Below are positions 42,116 to 51,472 of a DNA stretch of 60,046 nucleotides, piece after piece; within the stretch, counting starts at the first letter, position 1, and each line of letters begins with the position of its first letter. Below the pieces are notes generated by a model. It searched no databases and had not been told where the DNA came from. It saw only the letters and a list, made by a program, of their open reading frames with translations. A program made the translations under genes and the position numbers. This DNA comes from Candidatus Methanobinarius endosymbioticus. GTDB taxonomy: Archaea; Methanobacteriota; Methanobacteria; Methanobacteriales; Methanobacteriaceae. Where the stretch lies: NCBI GenBank assembly GCA_003315655.1, contig NIZT01000054.1, positions 1 to 60,046 of the forward strand. The letters run 5' to 3'.

Positions 42116-43942
42116 ATGCCAAATTCTTTGTTTTGTCCTAAGTGTGGAATGTTAAAAAATAATTGTGTATGTGGAAATGCACCAAAAAACTCTAAATCTA
42201 AATTTAAATTAGATAAATCAGAGAAAAAAATAAGCAATGCAGATAAAATAAACTCAATCGGCATTCAAGATACTTATTCTATTGAGGATAATCTTTTATC
42301 TGAAAAAAAAATTAAAGAGCTAAAAAAAATATATCCTAATATATCTGAAGAAATTATTGAAAATTTTCCATTTAATCATCCTAGAAATGGACAACTTGAA
42401 ATTATATCTGATATTAATGAAGCTATTGAAAATGGATATAAATATATAATTCTTGAAGCAGGAACAGGAACAGGAAAGTCAGCTATAGCTACTACTTTAG
42501 CTAAAATGTATCAATCTGCATATATTCTTACTATGACTAAACAACTTCAAGCACAATATTTTAATGAATTTAATTTTTCAATGGTTAAAGGTAGAGGAAA
42601 TTTTCATTGTTTACAAGATGATTTGGAATCTACTTGTGATGTTGGAACATGTAAAACCATTCCTAGTTCAAAAAATTTCTTTTGTAAATTTGGAATTTCT
42701 AGAAATCCTAATTTAACCGGATCTGAGGCATTCGAAGATAGATTTGGAGGAAGCACATTCTTTCAATCTGAAGAACACTGTCATTACTGGCAACAAAAAA
42801 CAAATGCTATTAATTCTCCAATAACTTTGATGAACTATGACTATGCAATATTAGAACTAAATTATGTGGGCCATTTTTCTCCTAGAAATCTTTTAATTCT
42901 TGATGAAGCTCATAATATAGAAAATAAATTGATGAACACTATGGAGCTTACATTATATAATCGTAGACTAGAAAATGAAATCAAAAAGAAAATCAATCCT
43001 ATCATGCTTAAAGAAAAAGGTCATGAAGAATGGATAATGGAAATTGACGCGATTAAAGATGCATATAGGGGCATTGAAATAAAAGATCTTCCTAAAAATA
43101 AGGCAGATAGAATTAATTCAACCATTGAACGGTTAAAACAATTAAAAGAAAATCTTGAAAATGAACCTAAAAATTGGATTATTGATCATTTAACAGATGG
43201 AGTTTCTTTTAAACCACTGCGGATTCATCAATATGCTAAAGATAACCTGTTTAAACATGGTGATGTTTGTATATTTTTAAGTGCTACTATTTTATCTCAT
43301 AAAATGTTTTCAAAATGGCTTGGTTTAGATCCTAATGAAGTATATCACATAAAAGTAGATAGTCCTTTTCTTCCTGAACAAAGACCTATTGAATTGAATA
43401 TAGCTGGAAAAATGTCATCTAACAGAATTAAAAGAAGTGCACCTAAAACTCTTCCTATTTTAGAAGCTATATTAGAAAAACATAAAAATGATAAAGGCTT
43501 GATTCATACTAATAGTTATAAATGCCAAGATTATATTGTTAAAAAAATGGCTGATCAAAGATTAATATCTCACACTTCTCAAAATAGAGAAAGAGTTCTT
43601 AATCATTTTGAAAAAAGTAAAGAACCTCTGGTTTTAGTTAGTCCTTCTATGAGTGAAGGAGTGGATTTACCTTATGATAAATGTAGATTTCAAGTAATTT
43701 ATAAAGTCCCATTTCCTTATTTAGGAGATGAACAAGTAAATATGAGAATGAAACAAGATAGGCGTTGGTACGCTTATAAAACTGTAATGACTTTAATGCA
43801 ATCTTATGGTAGGGGTATGAGGGCAGAAGATGATTCATGTTATACTTATATTCTTGATGGAGATATAGACATGCTATTTAAAAGTCCATTATATAAATCT
43901 TTAGTTCCTAATTTTTTTAAAGAAGCTGTTGTTGAAAAATAG
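42116..43942 (+). CDS. DinG/XPD-family ATP-dependent DNA helicase
   Basis: A superfamily 2 5'-3' DNA helicase of 608 residues, likely for repair or recombination. An N-terminal zinc ribbon (FCPKCGMLKNNCVCG) is followed by Walker A LEAGTGTGKSAIATTLAKMY near 118. A Cys-rich iron-sulfur-type insert comes next (HCLQDD, STCDVGTC, FFCKFG, HCHYWQ). The DEAH box is LILDEAHNIENK near 260. C-terminal motifs are SPSMSEGVDLPYDKCRFQVI and QSYGRGMRAEDD. The start is the ATG at 42116; a TTG one codon earlier is less likely. It is intact. Whether it is closer to DinG or XPD cannot be settled by eye. Confidence 0.88.
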   Translation: MPNSLFCPKCGMLKNNCVCGNAPKNSKSKFKLDKSEKKISNADKINSIGIQDTYSIEDNLLSEKKIKELKKIYPNISEEIIENFPFNHPRNGQLEIISDINEAIENGYKYIILEAGTGTGKSAIATTLAKMYQSAYILTMTKQLQAQYFNEFNFSMVKGRGNFHCLQDDLESTCDVGTCKTIPSSKNFFCKFGISRNPNLTGSEAFEDRFGGSTFFQSEEHCHYWQQKTNAINSPITLMNYDYAILELNYVGHFSPRNLLILDEAHNIENKLMNTMELTLYNRRLENEIKKKINPIMLKEKGHEEWIMEIDAIKDAYRGIEIKDLPKNKADRINSTIERLKQLKENLENEPKNWIIDHLTDGVSFKPLRIHQYAKDNLFKHGDVCIFLSATILSHKMFSKWLGLDPNEVYHIKVDSPFLPEQRPIELNIAGKMSSNRIKRSAPKTLPILEAILEKHKNDKGLIHTNSYKCQDYIVKKMADQRLISHTSQNRERVLNHFEKSKEPLVLVSPSMSEGVDLPYDKCRFQVIYKVPFPYLGDEQVNMRMKQDRRWYAYKTVMTLMQSYGRGMRAEDDSCYTYILDGDIDMLFKSPLYKSLVPNFFKEAVVEK

Positions 43943-44181
43943 CTTAAATATATGTATTTTTATTTACTTATAATATAATCAAGTTCTATTATAATTTTCC
44001 TTGAATCTTATAAGTTTATTTAAATAGAATTTTAATTTATCATAATTATTATAAATTATCTAAAAACTATTTATACTATAGATTACTAAAATATTTTTTA
44101 GAGTATTTTTTCAGATTGATTCAATCATCTATAATAAAATCGAAATTTAAGTTGTTTAATTAGTATTCAATATAATTTATA

Positions 44182-44256
44182 GGGCCTGTGGTCTAGCCTG
44201 GACATGACGGTGGACTTCGGATCCACAGATCCTGGGTTCAAATCCCAGCAGGCTCG
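44182..44256 (+). tRNA. tRNA-Arg (anticodon TCG)
   Basis: A 75-nt cloverleaf. The acceptor arm GGGCCTG pairs with CAGGCTC, with G as discriminator. The anticodon stem GTGGA/TCCAC encloses the loop CTTCGGA, giving anticodon TCG. The T arm CTGGG-TTCAAAT-CCCAG is perfect. CCA is not encoded and no intron is seen. It is a clear G+C island and stands alone. Confidence 0.95.
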
Positions 44257-44416
44257 TTTTAAATTTTTACAGTATTTATAATCTCTATGAAATTACAGAT
44301 TCATAATTATAATATATTTTTTTTTAAAATAATTTTAAGATTCATTCATGTAAATTTATTTAATATCTATTTTTTCACATAAATGCATAATTCAAAACAT
44401 CATAAAAATTATTTTT

Positions 44417-44438
44417 TATAAACATCGAAATGTTTATA
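44417..44438. promoter_or_regulatory. Perfect 9-bp-arm palindrome over the arsR promoter
   Basis: TATAAACAT and its reverse complement ATGTTTATA flank CGAA. The right arm includes the TATA-box-like GTTTATATA, so a bound repressor would block TBP/TFB. It lies 26 bp before the regulator start codon. Confidence 0.65.
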
Positions 44439-44445
44439 TAGTAAT

Positions 44446-44465
44446 ATATGAATATATGTTCATAT
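44446..44465. promoter_or_regulatory. ArsR/SmtB-type operator overlapping the regulator start codon
   Basis: ATATGAA and TTCATAT are perfect 7-bp arms around a 6-bp centre. This has the form of known operators of the ArsR/SmtB metal-sensor family. It covers the likely transcription start and the first bases of the gene, which fits autorepression. Confidence 0.7.
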
Positions 44466-44811
44466 GTCTAATTCAACATGTGAAATAAAAAGTATTAGGG
44501 AAGAGCTTATTGAAGAAGTTTCTAGTAAAATGTCTGATGGTGATACTTATCATGATATTTCTAATCTTTTTAAACTGCTTGGAGATTATAATAGGGTAAG
44601 AATAATTTGTGCATTGAATCACCAAGAATTTTGTGTATGTGAACTTTCATTACTTTTAGAGATGAGTCAATCAGCAATTTCACATCAATTGAGATTACTC
44701 AGAAATAAAAATATTGTAAAATTCAGAAAAGAGAATAAACAAATTTTTTATTCACTTCAATCAGATGAAATTATTTCAATTATAAAGAAGGCAAATTTAT
44801 ATGGATTTTAA
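44464..44811 (+). CDS. ArsR/SmtB-family metal-sensing repressor
   Basis: A 115-residue winged-helix repressor expected to release DNA on binding heavy-metal ions. The core is FKLLGDYNRVRIICALNHQE, then FCVCELSLLLEMSQSAISHQ and LRLLRNKNIVKFRKEN. The CVCEL motif in helix 3 is the classical alpha-3 metal site of CadC/ArsR proteins, and an additional Cys near residue 6 could complete it. Its last codons overlap the start of the metal-transport ATPase by 11 nt, so both are one operon. Two palindromes in the promoter fit autoregulation. Which metal is sensed (Cd, Zn or Pb) is inferred from the partner. Confidence 0.9.
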   Translation: MSNSTCEIKSIREELIEEVSSKMSDGDTYHDISNLFKLLGDYNRVRIICALNHQEFCVCELSLLLEMSQSAISHQLRLLRNKNIVKFRKENKQIFYSLQSDEIISIIKKANLYGF

Positions 44812-46936
44812 AAATAAAATTGATCATGAACTAGACCATGTAGGAGATTGTGGTTGTGAAAACAATAATAATGTAGAAAATAGGCATAATCACACCTATA
44901 GTCATGAAGATGAAGAAACATGTGATTGTAATCATGATGAACATAGTCATGATCATGATGACCATCAAGGATGTGCATGTGAACATGGGCTACTTGAAGA
45001 TATAGAAAATGTTGAAGAAAAAAAATCAAAAAAACCATTAGCTATATTGGTAATAGGAGCTAATATTTTTTTATTTGGATATTGTATATCAACTCTGAGC
45101 TTTAATATAACATCTACTATTGATCAACATATAATTTCTCAATTAATCTATTTAATTGTAGTTTTAGTAGTTGGAAGAGGAATAATAACTCATGGTGTTA
45201 AATCCTTATTAAATAAAGAAGTTAAAATAGAATTATTAATAACACTAGCTACTGTTGGTGCATTTCTCCTTGGAGATGGAGGAGAAGGGGCAACTTTAAT
45301 GTTATTATTTTTCCTTGCTGAATATTTAGAACACTATTCATTAGATAGGTCTAAAAGTTCTCTCTCAAAATTAGTAAAATTATCTCCTGATGTAGCTATT
45401 GTAAAAAGAAATGTAAAAGATAATAAAACTAATGAATATAAATTAGAGGAAGTAGAAATAAATGTAAAAAATCTATCTATTGATGATATCGTGATTGTAA
45501 AACCAGGGGATAAAATACCAATAGATGGAATTATTGTTAAAGGTATCACTTCCATTGATCAATCTTCTATTACTGGTGAAAGTTTAGCTACTACAAAATC
45601 TGAAGGTGATGAAGTTTATGCTTCTACTATAAATGAAGATGGTTATATAGAAATAAGAGTTACTAAAAAATCGAATGATACAATATTTTCAAAAATTATA
45701 AATTTAATTAAAGAATCTGAAGAAAAAAAAGCAAAAATAGATCTTTTTGTAGATAAATTCGCTAAATATTATACTCCTTCTATAATTGTATTAGCGATCT
45801 TTGTAGCTATAATTCCCCCATTATTACTTAATCAACCTTTTGATGAATGGATATATAGAGCTTTGGTTTTATTAGTTATTTCTTGTCCTTGCCCAATAGC
45901 TATATCTACACCTGTTTCAATAGTTTCTGCTATTACTGCAGGAACTAAAAATGGTATAATTATTAAAGGTGGGGAATATGTAGAAGAATTATCTAAAATA
46001 ACAGCAATCATGTTTGATAAAACTGGAACTTTGACTGAAGGTAATTTAGAAATAGCTAATATTAGTCCGATTAATAATTTCAATGAAGAAGAAATCATAA
46101 AAATAGCTTGTAGCTTAGAAAAAAATTCTAAACATCCTATAGCTAAAGCATTCAATGAATATAGAAATAATAAACAAATAGGATTATTAAAAGTTGATAA
46201 TTTCCAATCAATATCTGGAAAAGGATTGAAAGGAGAAATTAATGGGGAGATTTATTATTTAGGTAAAAAAGAGTTGTTTAATTATAATAAAGCTTTAGAA
46301 AAAGACATTGAAGATTATAATAAAACAACAATTGATGATGCAAAAGGTTTAGTGCTAATTGGAAATCAAAATGAAATAATTGGTTTTATTGGTTTAATAG
46401 ATAAAATCAGAGAAGAAACTCCGGCAACAATATCTAAACTTAAAGAAAAGTCAATTGAAACAATCATGTTAACTGGAGATCAAAAATCTACTGCTCAAAA
46501 AGTGGCAGATAAAATTGGAATAGATTCATATCATTCTAACCTTCTTCCAGAAGATAAAGTTAATATATTAGAAAAAATTTCCAGCGAATATAAATATGTA
46601 GGTATGGTTGGAGATGGTGTAAATGATACTCCATCACTCGCAAGAGCTAATGTTGGAATTGTAATGGGTATGGATGGAGCAGATGTAGCTGTTGAAACTG
46701 CAGATATAGTTTTAATGCAAGATAACTTGTCAAAAATAGATTATCTTATTAATCTCTCTAAAAAAACAATGGGGATAATTAAACAAAATATAACTATTCC
46801 TCTGACTGTAAAAGCTATTTTAACAGTTTTAGGAATTATCGGCTATGTTTCGCTTTGGGAAGCTGTACTCATTGGAGATATGGGATTAACTCTATTAGTA
46901 GTAGTTAATGCTCTTAGAATTGGAAACAAAAATTAA
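44801..46936 (+). CDS. P1B-type heavy-metal transporting ATPase (Zn/Cd/Pb efflux type)
   Basis: A 711-residue metal-efflux pump. The N-terminal 75 residues are very rich in His, Asp and Cys (for example HDEHSHDHDDHQGCACEHG) and probably bind metal, replacing the usual ferredoxin-like HMA domain. Catalytic motifs are TGES in the actuator domain, the membrane metal site SCPCPIAISTP near 360, the phosphorylation site DKTGTLTEG near 406, and GDGVNDTPSLARANVG near 604. In the last helices, IKQNI (KxN) and GDMGLTLLVVVNALRIG (DxG) point to the Zn/Cd subgroup. The usual Ala after CPC is Pro here. It is co-transcribed with the ArsR-type repressor. Confidence 0.93.
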   Translation: MDFKNKIDHELDHVGDCGCENNNNVENRHNHTYSHEDEETCDCNHDEHSHDHDDHQGCACEHGLLEDIENVEEKKSKKPLAILVIGANIFLFGYCISTLSFNITSTIDQHIISQLIYLIVVLVVGRGIITHGVKSLLNKEVKIELLITLATVGAFLLGDGGEGATLMLLFFLAEYLEHYSLDRSKSSLSKLVKLSPDVAIVKRNVKDNKTNEYKLEEVEINVKNLSIDDIVIVKPGDKIPIDGIIVKGITSIDQSSITGESLATTKSEGDEVYASTINEDGYIEIRVTKKSNDTIFSKIINLIKESEEKKAKIDLFVDKFAKYYTPSIIVLAIFVAIIPPLLLNQPFDEWIYRALVLLVISCPCPIAISTPVSIVSAITAGTKNGIIIKGGEYVEELSKITAIMFDKTGTLTEGNLEIANISPINNFNEEEIIKIACSLEKNSKHPIAKAFNEYRNNKQIGLLKVDNFQSISGKGLKGEINGEIYYLGKKELFNYNKALEKDIEDYNKTTIDDAKGLVLIGNQNEIIGFIGLIDKIREETPATISKLKEKSIETIMLTGDQKSTAQKVADKIGIDSYHSNLLPEDKVNILEKISSEYKYVGMVGDGVNDTPSLARANVGIVMGMDGADVAVETADIVLMQDNLSKIDYLINLSKKTMGIIKQNITIPLTVKAILTVLGIIGYVSLWEAVLIGDMGLTLLVVVNALRIGNKN

Positions 46937-47365
46937 AATAATTAAAAATCAATAGTTGTTATATTTTTTAAAATATCTTTTATTCTAATTCTTTTTTTTC
47001 AATTATTTTCTATTTTATTTTTCTTTTTTATTTATATATTATCTTTTTAGTTCTTTTATTATATTATTTCCAGTTTATACGGTGTATTTTGGATCTTTTT
47101 TTTATCTTATTTTTGCTTATTTTATATATGTTTATATTATTTTATTTTTATTTAATTTATTAGCTTAAATTATAAATTTTAGTTGAATAATAATATAATG
47201 AATAATATAATTATAGTTTATAATGAAAAAATTTTTATAATAATATTTTTAGTAAATATATTTATTATAAACACTAAATTAATATGTTATTAGCTTTAAA
47301 ATTATTAATTATAGCATTAATTATTAATTAGGGAATAATTATAGTAATTTTATCAGAGGTTAACA
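46937..47365. other. T-rich then A/T spacer before hisF
   Basis: About 430 bp without a gene. The first 180 bp are T-rich and should end transcription of the ATPase operon. The rest is A/T with no hairpin of note and must hold the hisF promoter. Confidence 0.35.
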
Positions 47366-48190
47366 ATGATAACTAAAAGAGTAATTCCGTGTTTAGACTG
47401 TGATCTTCAAGTTCCTGAGGGGCGTGTTGTTAAAGGTGTTGAATTTAAAGAAATTAAATATGCTGGAAATCCTGTTGAACTAGCTAATAAATATTATGAA
47501 GAAGGTGCAGATGAAATAGTTCTTCTTGACATCACTGCTTCAAGGGAAAAAAGAGCCACAATGAAAAATGTTGTTGAAGATGTGACAGAAAATGTATTTG
47601 TGCCTATATGTATAGGTGGAGGAATTAGAAAAGTAGCTGATTATATAGATATGCTTAAAGCTGGAGCTGATAAGTGTTCTACTAATACTGCAGCTATACA
47701 TAATCCTGAATTGATTAATGAAGCTTCTGAAGTTGTTGGAACACAAGCATGTGTAGTGGGAATTGATGCAAAAAGAAAATATGTTGATAATTCAAAAGAA
47801 AATGATGATAAAAATATTGTAGAAACAGAAAAAGGATATTGTTGGTTTGATACAAGTATCTATGGTGGAACTGAATTTACTGGTATGGACGCTATTAATT
47901 GGGCTCAAGAATGCCAAAAAAGAGGAGCTGGAGAAATTCTTTTAACTTCAATGGATAGGGATGGAACTAAAGATGGTTATGATATTGAACTTACAAAAGC
48001 CATTAATGATGCTGTTGATATTCCAGTAATAGCTTCTGGTGGTGTTGGAAAACCTGAACACATTCTTGAAGCTTTTGAAATTGCGAATGCTAGTGGGGCT
48101 CTAGCAGCTAGTATATTTCATTTTAATGAATATCCTGTACCGCAAGTTAAAGAATTTTTAAAAGATAATGGTGTTAATATTAGGATATAG
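47366..48190 (+). CDS. hisF: Imidazole glycerol phosphate synthase subunit HisF
   Basis: Cyclase subunit of histidine biosynthesis that turns PRFAR plus ammonia into imidazole glycerol phosphate and AICAR. The 274-residue TIM barrel begins [20 protein letters not shown], with catalytic Asp11, and shows [16 protein letters not shown] near 49, [20 protein letters not shown] near 80, [29 protein letters not shown] and [16 protein letters not shown] small insertion rich in Asp and Asn follows IDAKRKY. The next gene starts eight bases after its stop, so both may be co-transcribed. Confidence 0.96.
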   Translation: MITKRVIPCLDCDLQVPEGRVVKGVEFKEIKYAGNPVELANKYYEEGADEIVLLDITASREKRATMKNVVEDVTENVFVPICIGGGIRKVADYIDMLKAGADKCSTNTAAIHNPELINEASEVVGTQACVVGIDAKRKYVDNSKENDDKNIVETEKGYCWFDTSIYGGTEFTGMDAINWAQECQKRGAGEILLTSMDRDGTKDGYDIELTKAINDAVDIPVIASGGVGKPEHILEAFEIANASGALAASIFHFNEYPVPQVKEFLKDNGVNIRI

Positions 48191-48198
48191 TTGTTATC

Positions 48199-49167
48199 AT
48201 GAAATTTAATTCATTAATTGATATGGGACTTGTTCAAGAATCTGGACAAACTTCACAAGCTCCTTGGGGCTTGATAAATAATATATACTCGGATATTATT
48301 TTTGTAAAAAACACACCAATACTTGTCAATGTTTTTCAAGAAGATATTAATTCCTTATCTATGAATTATGAATTTCAATTAAAAGATAATTCTGTTAATG
48401 CCTCTATTGATGATATTAGTGAAAATGATATAAAAAAAGAAGTTTCTAGGATTTTTGACTTAGATTTTGATTTAGATAAGTTTTACAGATATCTTTCTAA
48501 TGATAGTAAACTCAAACCTTCTGCAAAATTTTGTAGAGGTCTTAGATTATTTTTAGCTAAGGATTATTTTGAATCATTTGTATCTTCTATTGCATCAGCC
48601 AATAACTCTATTATTCGATGGACAAAATCAATCTCTAAAATACGTCAAAAATGGGGAAATGAAATTCAATTTCCCTCTGGAACATTTTATACTTTTCCTT
48701 CACCTGAAATTTTAAAATCAGTTTATGAAGATGATCTAGGAGAGTATGAAGGTTGTGGGAGAACGATTGAAATCGAATGTTGTATAAAAAACTTAAAATC
48801 ATGTGGAGTAGGATATAGGGCTCCTTATATGAAAAAAACAAGTGAAATATTTACAATAGAAACTGATATTCAAGAAATTCCTACAATGAAATATGAAGAA
48901 GCTTTTGAAACTGTTTTAGATCTTCCAGGTGTTGGACCAAAAGTTGCAGATTGTATTCTTCTTTATGGATTCGGTTTTAGAGAAGCATTTCCTTCTGATG
49001 TATGGATAAAAAGAATAATTTCTTATCTATATTTTCCTGGTAAAGATATTTCAGTTGATAAAGTTAGAGAATTTGGAATGGAAAAATTCGGTGCTTACGC
49101 AGGATATGTACAACTTTATCTGTTCCACCATGCTCGTAAATCAGGATTAATGAAAAAATTAAAATGA
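48199..49167 (+). CDS. OGG1-type 8-oxoguanine DNA glycosylase/lyase
   Basis: Base-excision repair enzyme with the HhH-GPD fold, likely removing 8-oxoguanine. The 322-residue protein has the hairpin and catalytic region VLDLPGVGPKVADCILLYGF with the Lys near residue 250, followed by EAFPSDVWIKRIISYLYFPG with the catalytic Asp near 268. The N-terminal half (PWGLINNIYSDIIFVKNTP; KFYRYLSND; FESFVSSIASANNSI) fits archaeal OGG1-like proteins. It follows hisF by eight bases. It is intact although the oxygen-consuming genes nearby are broken, so oxidative base damage is still handled. Confidence 0.88.
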   Translation: MKFNSLIDMGLVQESGQTSQAPWGLINNIYSDIIFVKNTPILVNVFQEDINSLSMNYEFQLKDNSVNASIDDISENDIKKEVSRIFDLDFDLDKFYRYLSNDSKLKPSAKFCRGLRLFLAKDYFESFVSSIASANNSIIRWTKSISKIRQKWGNEIQFPSGTFYTFPSPEILKSVYEDDLGEYEGCGRTIEIECCIKNLKSCGVGYRAPYMKKTSEIFTIETDIQEIPTMKYEEAFETVLDLPGVGPKVADCILLYGFGFREAFPSDVWIKRIISYLYFPGKDISVDKVREFGMEKFGAYAGYVQLYLFHHARKSGLMKKLK

Positions 49168-49337
49168 CTAATATGATTTAATATTGTTATATTTTTCTTT
49201 TATTTTTTTATTTATTAATTTAGATTTAGTAACTTTAGATTTATTAATTTATTTTTTTATTTTATTTTACTTTTTTTAAATTATTTGTTAATTTATTTTT
49301 AGTATTTAATTTGTTTTTTATATCTAATTTGTTGAAT

Positions 49338-49559
49338 TTAAATATTTAGAATTTCTTTTCCTTTATCTGTTATACGATATAGTCTCCCTTTTTTAGCTTC
49401 TTCATTAACACAAATTATTAATTTTTTTTTAAACCTGCAAGATTATTGCTAACATGACTGGTTATTGTTCTCATATCTTTAGCTATTTCTGAGGGAATTT
49501 TAAATTTTTCATCTTCAAGAGCTAATAAAATCTTTTTTCTATATTTCGAGGTTTTCACA
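49338..49559 (-). pseudogene. Winged-helix regulator 1 of 3, frameshifted in an A9 tract
   Basis: From a GTG at 49559 the frame reads MKTSKYRKKILLALEDEKFK, then SEIAKDMRTITSHVSNNLAG and LKKN stop. After a one-base change in the A9 run (T9 on the plus strand at 49432-49440) it continues as LIICVNEEAKKGRLYRITDK and GKEILNI. This is a short winged-helix domain with its beta wing and last helix cut off. It resembles the two neighbours on the same strand. Confidence 0.7.
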
Positions 49560-49683
49560 TAAACTAAAATTCTACTAACTCGTTACTATATTCTTTTATA
49601 TAATCTACCTGAGAGTTAAAATAGTAGAAATATTTATATTATCCTTATCCATCTATTTTATAAAACTATATCTCTACACTAAA

Positions 49684-49951
49684 TCATAAAAGTCCTAATA
49701 TAGTTTTGCTTCGACTTGTAATGCAATACAATCTTCCTTTTTTCTTATCTTCATTAAGATATTGTATTATTCCCATTTCTTTCAGTTCTTTCAGATTTGC
49801 ACTAACATGATTAGTTTTTAAACCAAGTAAATTACCAATTTCTGAGGATTTTGATGTTTCCGTCACTTAGAGTTGTGATTATATTTTGTTCATGCTTTGA
49901 TGCTTTTATCAAAGATAAATCATTTAAATAATTTTCATTTGTTTTATTCAT
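49684..49951 (-). pseudogene. Winged-helix regulator 2 of 3, frameshifted
   Basis: An ATG at 49951 opens MNKTNENYLNDLSLIKASKH, then EQNIITTLSD. The frame that continues the fold is offset: ETSKSSEIGNLLGLKTNHVS, ANLKELKEMGIIQYLNEDKK, KGRLYCITSRSKTILGLL. The break is near 49866-49870. A shortened 60-residue product could start at a GTG at 49866. The ISN-terminal text KKGRLYCIT matches KKGRLYRIT in neighbour 1, so they are paralogues. Confidence 0.68.
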
Positions 49952-50093
49952 AGTAATACATCCTTTATTTATCTAACTATTTAATTAATTATCCCCTTTC
50001 ATTATTTATTAACTAAATTATTTTATTTTATTCATTAAATAGAAGATTGGCTATATTTTTTATTCTTTTGATCAGATATTGAAACACACTTTC

Positions 50094-50377
50094 CTATACC
50101 CTTCCTAGATTTGTTAAAACATGTTTTTTATATTTTCTATCACTATCATTAATACATACAATGAGCTCATGTTTTTTAAATCCTTCAAAATTTCACATGC
50201 ATGCGGAATTCCAATCTCTTCTATTTTTGATATTTCAGAAGGAGTTTTATAGTCATGATCTTTAAAAAATATCAACAACACATTTTCGTGATGTTTTGAA
50301 GATTTTATGTCAGATATGATATCTAGATAACTTTCTCTATTTTCTAAAGCTATACTAGTTTTTACTTTATCAAACAT
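50094..50377 (-). pseudogene. Winged-helix regulator 3 of 3, frameshifted
   Basis: From an ATG at 50377 the frame reads MFDKVKTSIALENRESYLDI, then SSKHHENVLLIFFKDHDYKT and PSEISKIEEIGIPHACEILK. After DLKN the winged-helix continuation is in the next frame as LKKHELIVCINDSDRKYKKH and VLTNLGRV with a TAG at 50094. One A fewer than needed in an A-run near 50172-50180 explains the shift. The layout is the same as in the two neighbours. Confidence 0.68.
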
Positions 50378-50571
50378 ATATTAAGCTTGATTTTATAAGC
50401 ATATTATAGATAGTGGTATTTTTGCTCTGTTTTTAATACAATTTATGTATAATTTAAGCAATTAATAGATTTTTAATACATAAATTTTAGCTCTGTTTTT
50501 AATAAACGATATTTTTTATTTTTAAATTATTTCTATTTATAGGGTATTATAAAAAGACCAAAATATAAAAT

Positions 50572-50982
50572 TTATAATATATATTTATTTTCTTCCAGTA
50601 ATCTTTTAAACCATCCAAAAACCTTTAAATTTTTTATTTCATCGATAGTTGCCCATTTCCAATCGACATGTTCCTCACTTATTTCAATATTGTATTTTCC
50701 AGATTTAATAATAATATTCATTATAATGGCCACTGTTTTTTTATGTGGAAAATTTTCTTGAACTGCCCCTATCAAATCTTTCAATTCGATATTTAGGGCA
50801 CTTTCTTCTTTAAATTCTCTAATAAATGCTTTATCAAAATCTTCTCCAGGATTAACTTTTCCATCTGGTAGTTTCCATCTATCAGGATTAGTTTTAGAAT
50901 TAAGATGTTTTTTTAGTAATAAAATTTTTTCTTTTTCTTTTAATAATCCTCGTATTGTCAATCCATAAGGTTTTTTCATCAT
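50572..50982 (-). CDS. Nudix hydrolase
   Basis: A 136-residue Nudix enzyme that hydrolyses a nucleoside diphosphate linked to some group. The Nudix box reads GKVNPGEDFDKAFIREFKEE followed by SAL: the spacing G-x5-E-x7-REFKEE is right, with Ser in place of the usual Gly after EE. It starts MMKKPYGLTIRGLLKEKEKI after GGAGGAAT. The start may be either of the two Met codons. A role in cleaning oxidised nucleotides is possible but cannot be read from the sequence. It is intact next to three broken regulators. Confidence 0.88.
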   Translation of the reverse strand: MMKKPYGLTIRGLLKEKEKILLLKKHLNSKTNPDRWKLPDGKVNPGEDFDKAFIREFKEESALNIELKDLIGAVQENFPHKKTVAIIMNIIIKSGKYNIEISEEHVDWKWATIDEIKNLKVFGWFKRLLEENKYIL

Positions 50983-51472
50983 ATTCCTCCTTAAAATTTA
51001 ATTTTATATTAATATTTTTCTATTTTTTTATTTTCAGATAATTTTATTTTAAATTCTTTTGTTTTAAGTTCTTTTATTATAGTTTTTTATTTTTAATCTT
51101 TATTTTTAGATTTTTTTGTTTTTAATGGGATAATAAATAATTAATAAATCAAAGAATAATAGATTGATGTATTTTTCATTGTTTGTTTTTGATTAATATA
51201 GTACCATAAATTATTTTTGTAAAATTATATTTTAATAATGATTTTGGGAAATTATAGAAGTTATTTTATCGATTGAAACCTTTTAATTTATAATATTTAT
51301 TTTTTTATCTTTATTTAAGACTTATTTCTAATTATATTCCATTTTATTATATTAAAAAAATTTATATAACATAAAAAAATATTATTTAATGATAGCTTTT
51401 AACTAAATTGGGATTGAACATAAAATACATAATTAAATTAATAACCATTTATTTTGAATTAGGAGGAATAAA
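50983..51472. other. A/T-rich divergent spacer before lysA
   Basis: About 490 bp between the Nudix gene and lysA, which diverge. It is T-rich on the left and A/T on the right with no gene or hairpin recognised. GGAGG at 51462-51466 is the lysA ribosome site. Confidence 0.4.
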
